DNA of 64,000 nt, from the NCBI RefSeq assembly GCF_020667835.1, contig NZ_JAFMPR010000008.1, positions 81,588-145,587 of the forward strand, given 5' to 3'. Below, one piece after another: positions 43,329 to 51,981 of this stretch; the first letter of the stretch is position 1; each line of letters opens with the position of its first letter. The stretch is from Roseibaca sp. Y0-43. GTDB taxonomy: Bacteria > Pseudomonadota > Alphaproteobacteria > Rhodobacterales > Rhodobacteraceae. Made by a program: the position numbers and the translations under genes. The notes beneath the pieces are model-generated. The model saw only the letters and a program-made list of their open reading frames with translations, did not search any database and was not told the origin of the DNA.

Positions 43329-44927
43329 CTAGCCTTGCGCGATCAGGTCACTGGCTTTTTCCGCCAACATGGCGGTCGGGGCATTGGTGTTCGATCCCGG
43401 CAGGCTGGGAAAGACACTGCTGTCACAGATGCGTATCCCCTCGAAACCGCGAAGTTTCAGATCGGTTTGCACCACGCTGCCCGCATCGGACCCCATGCGG
43501 CATGTGCCGACCGGATGGTAACTGGTGCGGCAATGCTGGCGGACGAAATCCCGCAACTCCGTCTCGGAGCGGATCGCTGCATCCGGCAAAACCACGCGGC
43601 GAATATACTTCGCCAACGCCGGTTGCGACAGGATTTCCAGCCCGGTTTTCAGCCCCTGAACGGTTGTTTCCAAGTCCTCGTCGTGGCCCATGAAATTGGG
43701 GTCGATCAAGGGCGCGGCAGCAGGATCGGCAGAAGCAAGCCTGACCATGCCGCGCGCCTTTGGGCGCAGACCATAGCAATTAAGCGTGATGCCCGAACGC
43801 CCCGGCGGCACACCTGCAACACCATCTTCGGCGGCAGCGCCCGCCAAGAAATGGTATTGCAAATCGGGAATGGACAAGCCCGGCCGCGAATACCAGAACA
43901 GCCCCCCTTCGACGACATTGCTGGCGACAGGCCCGCTTCGGAAAAGCGCGTATTGCAACCCTGCCCATGCGGCCAAGTGCGGCTTGCGGTATTTGTCGAG
44001 GCTTTCATGCCCGCGCAGTTCCGCCACGATGTCGATATTGACATGGTCGGACAGGTTCAAACCCACGCCGGGTATATCCGCCAGAACCTTGATCCCGAGC
44101 GATTTGAGATGTTCGGCGGGGCCAATCCCGGAGAGCATCAGCAGCTTGGGCGACCCGATCGCGCCCGCCGTGACGATGACCTCGCACCCGGCATGGACAG
44201 TTCTGATCTTGCCACGGTGCCGGAACTCGACCCCTGTGGCGCGTAAGCCGTCAAAAACCAATCGGCGGGAAGCCGCTCCTGTCAGGACCGTCAGGTTCTT
44301 GCGGTGACGCACCGGCGCCAGATAGCCCCGCGCCGCCGAACAACGCCGCCCATCCACGACATTGACCTGATAGTAACCTGCCCCCGCCTGTGTCGCGCCG
44401 TTGAAATCATGGTTGAAGGGAATGCCATATTGCTGGCACGCCATCACGAAAGCACGTGTCATGGGCTGAGGATTGGCGATATTCGACACGCCCAGCGGCC
44501 CGTCGGTGCCGTGCCACGCATCTGCTAGTGCCGTGTTGCCCTCGGAGCGCAGGAAATAAGGCTGCACATCGTTGAACGACCAGCCGTCACAGCCTTCTTG
44601 CTGCGCCCAGCGATCGTAGTCGGCAGGCACGCCGCGGGTGAATACCTCTGCGTTCACAGAACTCCCGCCGCCAAGCACGCGGCCTTGTGCGTAGGGGATA
44701 CGGCGGTTGCCCGCATGTACCTGCGGTTCGGTCCTGTAGCCCCATGTCATGCCACTGCCGGTCATCTTGGCAAAGCCAACAGGCATGTGGATATAAGGAT
44801 GCCAATCCGATTGGCCCGCTTCCAGCAACAGGACAGCGTTGGTAGCGACCGCGCTCAGCCGCGCGGCAAGAACGCACCCGGCTGTTCCGCCGCCGATGAT
44901 GATATGGCTGTAATCCGGTTCTGGCAT
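43329..44927 (-). CDS. GMC family FAD-dependent oxidoreductase
   Basis: The 532-residue flavoprotein oxidises an alcohol, as choline or glucose dehydrogenases do. It has the N-terminal FAD motif IIGGGTAGCVLAARLS (about residues 9-24), the GMC signature AQGRVLGGGSSVNAEVFTRG (about 79-98), and TAGAIGSPKLLMLSGIGP, the second family signature (about 252-269). The catalytic His is in HPVGTCRMG (about 467) and the catalytic Asn in GSNTNAPTAM (about 510). There is no signal peptide. It follows the TetR gene by nine bases, at the end of the ABC receptor-permease-TetR-GMC unit. Confidence 0.9.
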   Translation of the reverse strand: MPEPDYSHIIIGGGTAGCVLAARLSAVATNAVLLLEAGQSDWHPYIHMPVGFAKMTGSGMTWGYRTEPQVHAGNRRIPYAQGRVLGGGSSVNAEVFTRGVPADYDRWAQQEGCDGWSFNDVQPYFLRSEGNTALADAWHGTDGPLGVSNIANPQPMTRAFVMACQQYGIPFNHDFNGATQAGAGYYQVNVVDGRRCSAARGYLAPVRHRKNLTVLTGAASRRLVFDGLRATGVEFRHRGKIRTVHAGCEVIVTAGAIGSPKLLMLSGIGPAEHLKSLGIKVLADIPGVGLNLSDHVNIDIVAELRGHESLDKYRKPHLAAWAGLQYALFRSGPVASNVVEGGLFWYSRPGLSIPDLQYHFLAGAAAEDGVAGVPPGRSGITLNCYGLRPKARGMVRLASADPAAAPLIDPNFMGHDEDLETTVQGLKTGLEILSQPALAKYIRRVVLPDAAIRSETELRDFVRQHCRTSYHPVGTCRMGSDAGSVVQTDLKLRGFEGIRICDSSVFPSLPGSNTNAPTAMLAEKASDLIAQG

Positions 44928-44936
44928 GGGGTTTCG

Positions 44937-45614
44937 TCACTCTCGTCGAGCGATCTCTTCCTTCGACATGATGGCGCGCAAGACGAAGTCCACGATGAAG
45001 GCACGCCGCGTCTTGAGGGCCGTGTCCGTCATGTGGTCGTAATTGTAGATTTGCGAATTGGTGAAACGGTTGTTGAGGTAGTAGAACCCAAGCGCCGCGA
45101 TGGAATTGTTCAGCTGAAGGGCATCGATACCGGGTCGGATCGTGCCTTGGGCCACACCTTGGCGCAGGATGGCTTCGACTCGTTTCAAAAGCACGCTGGT
45201 ACGGCCTTTGACGATACCTGACTTGTCCAAATAAACCGCACCAAGCAGGTTTTCCTGGTTCACCAGCGCGATGAATTCCGGGTTCGCGACGAAGTAATCC
45301 CAAGTCGCCTCGACCAATTTTCGCAACGCGTCGAGCGGAGCCAGATCTTCCAGTGGCAACGCCTCTTCCATCTTACGTATCCCAAGATAGGCGTCTTCCA
45401 GAACGGCGATATACAGATCCTCTTTCGAGCCGAAATAGTGATAGATCATCTTCTTGTTCAGCCCAGTCGGCTCCGCGATCCCTTCGATCCCGGCAAGTGC
45501 AAACCCCTTCTCCGCGAATTCACGTTTCGCCGATGCCAACAGATCGGCCTTTGCCTGATCTGCATTGCGTCCCTTGCGCCGAATACGGGGCTTTTTCGCG
45601 GTTAGCTCTGTCAT
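44937..45614 (-). CDS. TetR family transcriptional regulator
   Basis: The 225-residue protein has a TetR DNA-binding domain at residues about 20-68 (LLASAKREFAEKGFALAGIE; recognition helix region GLNKKMIYHYFGSKEDLYIAV). A long C-terminal ligand and dimerisation domain with a Tyr/Asn-rich helix follows (FYYLNNRFTNSQIYNY). ATG 45614 is taken over a TTG three bases upstream, with GAGGA eight bases away. It lies between the MalG-type permease gene (28-base gap) and the GMC gene, and likely binds the three palindromic sites at 48814-48833, 53596-53609 and 54507-54542, including its own operon promoter. The ligand is presumably a pathway intermediate (inference). Confidence 0.88.
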   Translation of the reverse strand: MTELTAKKPRIRRKGRNADQAKADLLASAKREFAEKGFALAGIEGIAEPTGLNKKMIYHYFGSKEDLYIAVLEDAYLGIRKMEEALPLEDLAPLDALRKLVEATWDYFVANPEFIALVNQENLLGAVYLDKSGIVKGRTSVLLKRVEAILRQGVAQGTIRPGIDALQLNNSIAALGFYYLNNRFTNSQIYNYDHMTDTALKTRRAFIVDFVLRAIMSKEEIARRE

Positions 45615-45642
45615 CAACTTTTCCTCGCTGGGTTACGGGTGC

Positions 45643-46494
45643 TCAGCCCTTGCTGGCACCCAGCGTCAGGCCCGCGATGAAGTGTTTTTGCATCGCGAAG
45701 AACATCATGACGGGAGGAAGTGCTGCAATCAACGACCCAGCGGCCAGAAGGTTGAACGAGGAAATGAATTGTCCCTTGAGCGTTGTCAGCCCCAAGGTAA
45801 TGGGTCGCAGTTCATCGGACTGGATCAGGATGAGCGGCCAGAAGAAATCGTTCCAGATGAAGGTGAATTGCAGAACCGCCAGCGCGGCCAGCGCCGGTCG
45901 CACCAGCGGTACGATGATATGGATCAGGATCTTCCACTCGCTGACCCCTTCTGCGCGTGCGGCTTCGACAAGCTCAAACGGCAGTTCGGCGATGAAATTG
46001 CGCATGAAGAAGGTGCAAAACCCGGTCTGGAACGCGATCTGGAACAGGATGACGCCGAGGTAACTGTCATAGACACCCAGATCGAGCGTCAGTTGCCGCA
46101 CCGGGATCATCAAGATCTGGAAGGGGACGAAATTGCCAGCGATGAACAACGCCAGCAAGAAAAAGCGGCCCCGGAACCGGTAAAGCGCAAGGCCTGCTCC
46201 TGCGAGCGTGGACAGAAACAGCGCGCCGATGATCGACGGGATGGTGATGATGAAGCTGTTGAGCAGGTAGACCCCGATGGAGGATGATCCGAACACGGCG
46301 GCGAAATTCTCGAAAAACACCCATTCGGTCGGGATGCCCCAGTAATTGCCATAGTTCAGATCGGACAGCGACCGCCCCGCCGTGGCGATGATGGCAATCA
46401 TCGGCAACAGCCAGACCACCAGCGACACCGGAAGTGCCACCTTGTACATCACCTGCCGCGCGCGCGTGGTTTCTTGGATCGGACGGGGAAACAT
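45643..46494 (-). CDS. Carbohydrate ABC transporter permease (MalG type)
   Basis: The 283-residue inner-membrane permease has six hydrophobic segments. The EAA coupling loop reads ELVEAARAEGVSEWKILIHIIVPLVRP (about residues 175-200; EAARAEG). The closing helix region FIAGLTLGASKG is normal for MalG/UgpE types. The start ATG 46494 shares one base with the stop of the preceding permease. It is preceded by receptor and MalF-type genes and lies upstream of the TetR gene. The cognate ATPase is not here but at 49324-50451 in a neighbouring transcription unit. Confidence 0.9.
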   Translation of the reverse strand: MFPRPIQETTRARQVMYKVALPVSLVVWLLPMIAIIATAGRSLSDLNYGNYWGIPTEWVFFENFAAVFGSSSIGVYLLNSFIITIPSIIGALFLSTLAGAGLALYRFRGRFFLLALFIAGNFVPFQILMIPVRQLTLDLGVYDSYLGVILFQIAFQTGFCTFFMRNFIAELPFELVEAARAEGVSEWKILIHIIVPLVRPALAALAVLQFTFIWNDFFWPLILIQSDELRPITLGLTTLKGQFISSFNLLAAGSLIAALPPVMMFFAMQKHFIAGLTLGASKG

Positions 46495-47420
46495 CAACGG
46501 GTTCCTTTCTCGTTGTTCCACAAGCGCATCAGGAACCAGACGATGTAGACGTTCATGATCAGAAACAGGACTGTCGCGATCGAAGAGGCATAGCCCATCC
46601 GGTATCTGAAGATCGCGTTGTCATACATGTAATAGGCCAGCACGTTGGACGAGTTATAGGGACCGCCCTCTGTCATGACGGCAACAAGGTCGAACGAGCG
46701 CAGCGCACCGATAATGGTAACGACCAGAGCGATGAAGGTGGCCGCGCGCAGCTGTGGCAGCACGATCTTGACCAGCAATTGCCAGCCTTTTGCCCCGTCC
46801 AGCCGGGCCGCCTCGATCACTTCGGGGTTCACGCTGTTCAGGCCGGTCAGATACAGGATCATGCAATAAGCGGTTTGCGGCCAAAGCCCGGCAAGGATGA
46901 TCCCGAAGGTTGCAAGGGTCTCATCCGACAGGATCGGGGGCATATCCAGTCCGATCGGCTCCAGAACCGTGGCCAGCAACCCGAAGGCCGGGTCGTAGAA
47001 CCACGCGAAGATGATCCCGACCACGATCTGCGACACCACGAACGGGAAAAAGAAAAGCGATTTGACAAGCCGGATGCCGAAGACGGTCTGGTTCAGGAAC
47101 AGCGCAACAAACAGCCCGAAAACGGGGGCCAGCAGGAAGAGGACGAGCCAGTAGACATTGTTCATCAACGAGGTCCAGAACACGGCATCGTTGAACAGCA
47201 TCCGGTAATTGTTCAAACCGACCCAAGTTTTAGGACCGATCCCTTGCCATTGCGTGAAAGACAACCCGATGGACTGGATGATCGGGTAGATCACAAACAG
47301 GGAAAACATCGCAAAAGCAGGTGCGATAAAGGCAAGCGGCATCAGAAGCAGTTTATGCTTGCGGAAAAACGACGTGGTCATCCGCGTTCGCTGTGCCGGC
47401 ATCATGGGCAGGTCGGCCAT
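46494..47420 (-). CDS. Sugar ABC transporter permease (MalF/UgpA type)
   Basis: The 308-residue inner-membrane permease has six main hydrophobic segments after a 20-residue polar N-terminus. The coupling loop reads EVIEAARLDGAKGWQLLVKIVLPQLR (about residues 195-220), the standard EAA motif. ATG 47420 has AAGGA seven bases upstream; a later ATG at 47381 is possible. It pairs with the next permease to form the channel and follows the receptor gene by 59 bases. Confidence 0.9.
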   Translation of the reverse strand: MADLPMMPAQRTRMTTSFFRKHKLLLMPLAFIAPAFAMFSLFVIYPIIQSIGLSFTQWQGIGPKTWVGLNNYRMLFNDAVFWTSLMNNVYWLVLFLLAPVFGLFVALFLNQTVFGIRLVKSLFFFPFVVSQIVVGIIFAWFYDPAFGLLATVLEPIGLDMPPILSDETLATFGIILAGLWPQTAYCMILYLTGLNSVNPEVIEAARLDGAKGWQLLVKIVLPQLRAATFIALVVTIIGALRSFDLVAVMTEGGPYNSSNVLAYYMYDNAIFRYRMGYASSIATVLFLIMNVYIVWFLMRLWNNEKGTR

Positions 47421-47479
47421 ATCGGTGTCCTTGGCTGAAGATGGACCGGCGCGGGCTGCGCCGGTCCCGGCGCTCTGGC

Positions 47480-48712
47480 TTAGAGCGCTCCGTAGATTCG
47501 GGCGCGTTCGGCCTCGATCTGCTCCAGAATGCGGTCAAGCCGGTCGGGGTTTTGCAGGAACTCCTGAAAGCCCTGCATTGCCACCTTGGCAAGCGCGGGA
47601 TCGGTGTCGCGGTCGAAGAACTGCATGATCCCGTCGGCCTTGCTAAGCTGGGCGAAACCGCCTTGCGCGAAGCGGTCATCCTTCACCGAGGCATTCACAT
47701 TCGGCGGCAGCATGTCCAGCGTCGCCGCCGTGCGCGTCTGCACATCGGCTTGCGCTGCGAAGGCAAGGAACAGCCGCGCATCTTCCTTGTTCTTGGCGTT
47801 GACCGGGATGTGGAAACTGTCGGTCGGCGCGTCTTCGTAAATGCCGACATCGGAATCAATGATCGGGAACGGGAACCACTCGACCTGAGCGCGCACATCC
47901 TCGGGGAACATGGAAACGATGAACGGCGCCAGCAGATACATCGCGGCATTGCCTTGGTTCATGAAGGGAAGCGCTTCCTGGAACGAATAGGCCGGGTGGT
48001 TCTCGATATAGAAATCGGCCTCGACCAGCTCGCCCCATTTCTCGAACACGGCCCTGACGCGCGGGTCGGTATAGGCAACCTTGCCATCCATCAGCTCGGC
48101 ATGGAACTCGACCCCGTTCACCCGCAGGTTCAGGAAGTCGAACCAACCCGCTGCCGGCCACAGGTTCTTCGTGCCGATGGTGACGGGCGTGATGCCTGCC
48201 GCGTTCAGCTGCTCGCCAACGGCCTTGAACTCTTCCCAAGTGGTGGGCGTTTCGGTGATACCTGCCTGCTCGAACAGGTCCTTGCGATAGTAGAACCCCC
48301 AGGCGTAATAAGCATATGGCACGCCATATTGCTTGCCATCGACCGAAGACGCACCGACCACGGCAGGCATTTTCTCATAAAGACCTTCGGCTTCCCAAAC
48401 GTCAGAGACATCTTCGAAAAGGCCCAGATCGACAAAGACCTTCATGCGGTTACCCGCGTTCCAGGTGATAAGATCGGGCGCATCCGACACGAGGAAATTG
48501 CGCATAGCAACCTTGAAGGCCTCGTGGTCATACAGGTTGAACTTCACGTCAATCTCTGGATAGGCCGCCTCGAATTCGGCGATCAGGTTTTCCATCGCAA
48601 GCTTTTGCGCCGGGTCTGACGTGTTGGCATTCATCACCAGATCGCGGGCCGAAGCCGAGGTCGCGAAAGCCGCAAGAGCGACCGCGCATACCGCTGATTT
48701 GAAGAGTTTCAT
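47480..48712 (-). CDS. Extracellular solute-binding protein of a sugar-type ABC importer
   Basis: The 410-residue periplasmic receptor belongs to the family 1 solute-binding proteins used for sugars, polyols and glycosides. It has a signal peptide (KLFKSAVCAVALAAFATSASA). Family features are AMENLIAEFEAAYPEIDVKFN (about 38-58), ITWNAGNRMKVFVDLGLFEDV, and YGVPYAYYAWGFYYRKDLFEQAGI (about 130-150; the domain-hinge text). GGGAGGAA precedes ATG 48712. It is the first gene of an operon with two permeases, TetR and GMC genes, behind the 48814-48833 operator. The ligand is unknown. Confidence 0.92.
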   Translation of the reverse strand: MKLFKSAVCAVALAAFATSASARDLVMNANTSDPAQKLAMENLIAEFEAAYPEIDVKFNLYDHEAFKVAMRNFLVSDAPDLITWNAGNRMKVFVDLGLFEDVSDVWEAEGLYEKMPAVVGASSVDGKQYGVPYAYYAWGFYYRKDLFEQAGITETPTTWEEFKAVGEQLNAAGITPVTIGTKNLWPAAGWFDFLNLRVNGVEFHAELMDGKVAYTDPRVRAVFEKWGELVEADFYIENHPAYSFQEALPFMNQGNAAMYLLAPFIVSMFPEDVRAQVEWFPFPIIDSDVGIYEDAPTDSFHIPVNAKNKEDARLFLAFAAQADVQTRTAATLDMLPPNVNASVKDDRFAQGGFAQLSKADGIMQFFDRDTDPALAKVAMQGFQEFLQNPDRLDRILEQIEAERARIYGAL

Positions 48713-48813
48713 GTTCCTCCCTTTCCTTCAGAAATGGCCGCGTGTCGCGGACCATGTGGACGGCCCTTGGGGCCAGTTTCCGCCCGCTCCTTCGGGCACG
48801 CGTCGCTTGTCTT

Positions 48814-48833
48814 GTTACTCACTGGTGAGTTAC
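48814..48833. promoter_or_regulatory. Operator B: palindrome upstream of the ABC receptor operon
   Basis: The core ACTCACTGGTGAGT (48817-48830) is a near-perfect palindrome, flanked as GTT-core-TAC. It lies 102 bases before the receptor ATG and matches the cores at 53596-53609 and 54520-54533. I infer it is bound by the TetR protein encoded in the same operon. Confidence 0.7.
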
Positions 48834-48850
48834 CAGAAAGCGAAACCTCC

Positions 48851-49327
48851 TCACCCTCGGGCCCGGCGCATCAGCAGCGCATTGCGCCCGCATTGCACCG
48901 TCACGCCCGACTGGTTGTACACATCGAACGCCAGTTGCACGATCCCCCTGTCCCCCGCAGAGGTCAGGCGCATTTGGTCGACCGTTATCGTGGCCCCGAT
49001 GCTGTCGCCCGCCACGATCGGTGCCTTGAAGGACCAATCGCTCCACCCCAAAGAAGCCACGGCCTGCAGCTGCGCTTCCGCGCGGTTCTTCAACCCGTCG
49101 ACAAGGCAAAGCCCCAACAAGCCGTGCGCGATGCGGCCCGGAAAGCCTTGGGCGCGCGCAAACTCGTCATCCATATGCACATCGAAGAAATCGCCGGACA
49201 TGCCCGCAAAGGCCACGATATGCGCCTCTGTGACAGTGATGCGGCTGGTCGCGAAACTGTCGCCGACGCGCAAATCGTCGTAGAAATACTTGCCCGCGGC
49301 CAGGTGCGATGAGCCGGACGTGCTCAT
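48851..49327 (-). CDS. MaoC-type enoyl-CoA hydratase/dehydratase
   Basis: The 158-residue hot-dog-fold protein is the right length for a single-domain (R)-hydratase. The catalytic pair is Asp46 or Asp49 with His51 in GDFFDVHMD (45-53), and GRIAHGLL (64-71) completes the hydratase motif. The family adds or removes water on CoA-bound acyl chains. The start overlaps the ABC ATPase stop by four bases, so it ends the CoA-transferase, aldehyde dehydrogenase, ATPase, MaoC unit. Its presence argues that a CoA thioester with a hydroxyl or double bond occurs in the pathway. Confidence 0.88.
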   Translation of the reverse strand: MSTSGSSHLAAGKYFYDDLRVGDSFATSRITVTEAHIVAFAGMSGDFFDVHMDDEFARAQGFPGRIAHGLLGLCLVDGLKNRAEAQLQAVASLGWSDWSFKAPIVAGDSIGATITVDQMRLTSAGDRGIVQLAFDVYNQSGVTVQCGRNALLMRRARG

Positions 49328-50451
49328 GCCGCCGCATCCCGCAAACGGATTGCCCCGGCAGATGTGCTCAGCGTCTGTCCCGCATCGTCGAAGAGATGGC
49401 AGTAGGCATCGTTGATGGATGCCGTCACCACCATGCCCGAATGCGGCGGGCGTTCGCTTTCGGCTTTCAGGATCAACTCTTGACCCGCATTCGTCTTGCC
49501 ATAGGCATAGGCGATCCCGCCAAGGTTTTCGACCACGTCGATACGAACCTCCAGGCCCGGTCCTTCGGGCGTTCCCAAGAAATGCTCTGGTCGGATACCG
49601 ACCGTCACGTTTTGACCGACCTGCACTTGGGCGGTGCGGCGCAAGGGAACGCGCAGAATATGGTCGGGGGCATCGGGGACAGCGACCTGCACCTCTATGC
49701 CGCTGACACCCGTCACCTGCCCTTGCAGGAAATTCATCTGCGGCGAGCCTATGAACCCTGCCACGAAGCGGTTGTCGGGCGCGGTATACAGATCCAGCGG
49801 AGAGCCGATCTGCTCGATCAACCCGTCGCGCAGCACGACGATCTTGTCGGCCATGGTCATGGCTTCGACCTGGTCGTGGGTCACATAGATCATCGTCGCG
49901 CCGATCTCGTTATGCAGCTTCGACAATTCGACCCGCATCTGCACCCGCAACTCGGCATCCAAGTTCGACAAGGGTTCATCGAACAGGAACACTTTCGGCG
50001 CGCGCACAATCGCGCGCCCGATCGCCACGCGCTGGCGCTGCCCGCCCGACATGTCCTTGGGTTTTCGGTCCAGCAAATGTGTGATCTGCAGGATCTCGGC
50101 GGCACGGCGCACGCGTTTGTCCACTTCGGCACGCGGGGCTTTGGCCATGCGCAGGGCAAAGCTCATGTTCTCGGCAACCGTCATGTGCGGATAAAGCGCG
50201 TAGGATTGGAACACCATCGCGGTGCCCCGATCCGAGGCCTCGACATCGCTCATGTCCTCGTCCCCGATCAGCAATTGGCCAGAGGTGATCTTTTCCAGCC
50301 CGCAGATCATCCGCAGCAAGGTGGACTTGCCACAACCGGACGGCCCGACGAACACCACGAATTCGCCATGCCGCGCTTCCAGATCGACACCCTTGATGAC
50401 ATCGACCGCGCCAAAGGATTTGCGCACATTCTTCAACACGACATCAGCCAT
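49324..50451 (-). CDS. ABC transporter ATP-binding protein (UgpC/MalK type)
   Basis: The 375-residue ATPase has Walker A GPSGCGKSTLL (about residues 36-46), Q-loop MVFQSYALYPHM, signature [15 protein letters not shown], Walker B VFLFDEPLSNLD, and a C-terminal TOBE/OB region (from about 235; VTVGIRPEHF) typical of CUT1 sugar importers. It almost certainly powers the receptor and permeases at 45643-48712, although it is separated from them by MaoC and lies in another operon. Its stop overlaps the MaoC start, and it begins 30 bases after the aldehyde dehydrogenase stop. Confidence 0.93.
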   Translation of the reverse strand: MADVVLKNVRKSFGAVDVIKGVDLEARHGEFVVFVGPSGCGKSTLLRMICGLEKITSGQLLIGDEDMSDVEASDRGTAMVFQSYALYPHMTVAENMSFALRMAKAPRAEVDKRVRRAAEILQITHLLDRKPKDMSGGQRQRVAIGRAIVRAPKVFLFDEPLSNLDAELRVQMRVELSKLHNEIGATMIYVTHDQVEAMTMADKIVVLRDGLIEQIGSPLDLYTAPDNRFVAGFIGSPQMNFLQGQVTGVSGIEVQVAVPDAPDHILRVPLRRTAQVQVGQNVTVGIRPEHFLGTPEGPGLEVRIDVVENLGGIAYAYGKTNAGQELILKAESERPPHSGMVVTASINDAYCHLFDDAGQTLSTSAGAIRLRDAAA

Positions 50452-50481
50452 ATGCCTGCCCCTTGTGTTCGCCTGTCATGG

Positions 50482-51981
50482 TCATGCGCCCTCCACCCAT
50501 CGCTCGGTTTGCTCTCCAACCTTGAGATGGACCGATTTCAGTTCGGTATATTCCTCGATTCCATAGCGGCCGGTTTCGCGCCCGTTGCCGGATTGCTTGA
50601 AGCCGCCCAGCGGCAATTCCGGATAGCCCTCCAGCGCGGCATTGACCCAGACCCGCCCGGCCCGGATACGCCGCGAACAGCTGAGCGCCTTGGTCAGGTC
50701 ATTGGTCCAGACATAGGCGGCAAGGCCATATTCAGTGTCATTGGCAAGCCGGATCGCGTCTTCGAGCCTTTCGAAGGACATGACGGACAAGACCGGGCCG
50801 AAGATCTCTTCGCGCGCGACGCGCATGTCGGGTGTGACATCGGCCAGCACGGTCGGTGGGAAAAACAGGCCCGCATTGTGCCCCGGCTCTCCGCCGCAGA
50901 CCAGACGCGCGCCGCTGGCCAGCCCGTCGCGGACCATCTGAGCAATCCGGTCGAATTGGGCGCGGTTGATGATCGCGCCGATCCGCGACGCCGGGTCGAA
51001 AGGATCGCCCATCTGCACCTGCTGCAAGCGCTGTGCGATCCGGTTCTGGAACTCATCGGCAATCGACGCCTGAACCAGCAGCCGTGACCCGGCGATACAG
51101 CATTCGCCCATGTTGACGGTTGCCGCCTTGATTACCCCGTCCACGGCGGCATCCAGATCGCAATCGGCAAAAACCACCGAGGGCGATTTCCCGCCCAATT
51201 CAAGGGACAGTTTCTTGATATTGCCCGCAGAAGCCGCGATGGCCGCGCGCCCCACCCGGGTCGAGCCGGTGAAGGCGACCATATCGACATCGTGGCTGTC
51301 CAGAATGGTCTGCCCGACCGGATCGCCAAGGCCGGACAGGATATTGCACACCCCATCTGGAAGGCCCGCATCCTTCAGGTAGCGGCCCAGCATCAGCGCC
51401 GTGCCAGAAGTGAACTCGCTTGGCTTGACCACCGCAGAGCAACCGGCGGCCAGTGCGAAAGGCAAGCGTTCGGACAAGATCAGGAACGGGTAATTCCACG
51501 GTGTAATGATGCCCACCACGCCGATCGGTTCTCGCAGGACCAGCCCCAACATCGACGCGCCCAGGGTATTCAGACTGTCCCCATGCAAGGCGCGCGCGGC
51601 ACCGGCGGCGTAATCCCAAAGCTCTGCCGAGAACAGGATTTCGCCACGCGCCGCCTCGAACGGCTTGGAGGTTTCAAGCGCCTCGACCAGCGCCAACTCG
51701 TCAGCATCGCGGCGGATCATGCGCGCGACCTCTTGCAGCAGCCGCGCGCGATCGCCGCCATAGGAAAACGCCCACGTCCCGGCATCAAAGCTTTCGCGGG
51801 CCGCCGTGATCGCAGCCTTTGCATCGGTCCGTGTAGAGGCCGGGTAATAGCTGACGATCTTGCCATGCGCAGGGCTTTCGCGCGGGATAGTATCGCCGTG
51901 TTCCGCACCGACAAAGCGCCCTGCTATGAAGTTCTGGAAGCTGTTGGGTGCGTCGAAAACGCGTTGTGCCCGGTCAAGCAT
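50482..51981 (-). CDS. NAD(P)-dependent aldehyde dehydrogenase
   Basis: The 499-residue enzyme oxidises an aldehyde to a carboxylate. Family marks are ITPWNYPFLILSERLPFALAAG (about 150-171, the cofactor strand with the conserved Asn), LELGGKSPSVVF (general base Glu), GECCIAGSR (catalytic Cys is the second C) and EEIFGPVLSVMSF. Length and motifs fit betaine- or aldehyde-type dehydrogenases, but the substrate is not readable. ATG 51981 overlaps the CoA-transferase stop by eight bases. It is co-transcribed with the CoA-transferase, the ABC ATPase and MaoC. Confidence 0.9.
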   Translation of the reverse strand: MLDRAQRVFDAPNSFQNFIAGRFVGAEHGDTIPRESPAHGKIVSYYPASTRTDAKAAITAARESFDAGTWAFSYGGDRARLLQEVARMIRRDADELALVEALETSKPFEAARGEILFSAELWDYAAGAARALHGDSLNTLGASMLGLVLREPIGVVGIITPWNYPFLILSERLPFALAAGCSAVVKPSEFTSGTALMLGRYLKDAGLPDGVCNILSGLGDPVGQTILDSHDVDMVAFTGSTRVGRAAIAASAGNIKKLSLELGGKSPSVVFADCDLDAAVDGVIKAATVNMGECCIAGSRLLVQASIADEFQNRIAQRLQQVQMGDPFDPASRIGAIINRAQFDRIAQMVRDGLASGARLVCGGEPGHNAGLFFPPTVLADVTPDMRVAREEIFGPVLSVMSFERLEDAIRLANDTEYGLAAYVWTNDLTKALSCSRRIRAGRVWVNAALEGYPELPLGGFKQSGNGRETGRYGIEEYTELKSVHLKVGEQTERWVEGA

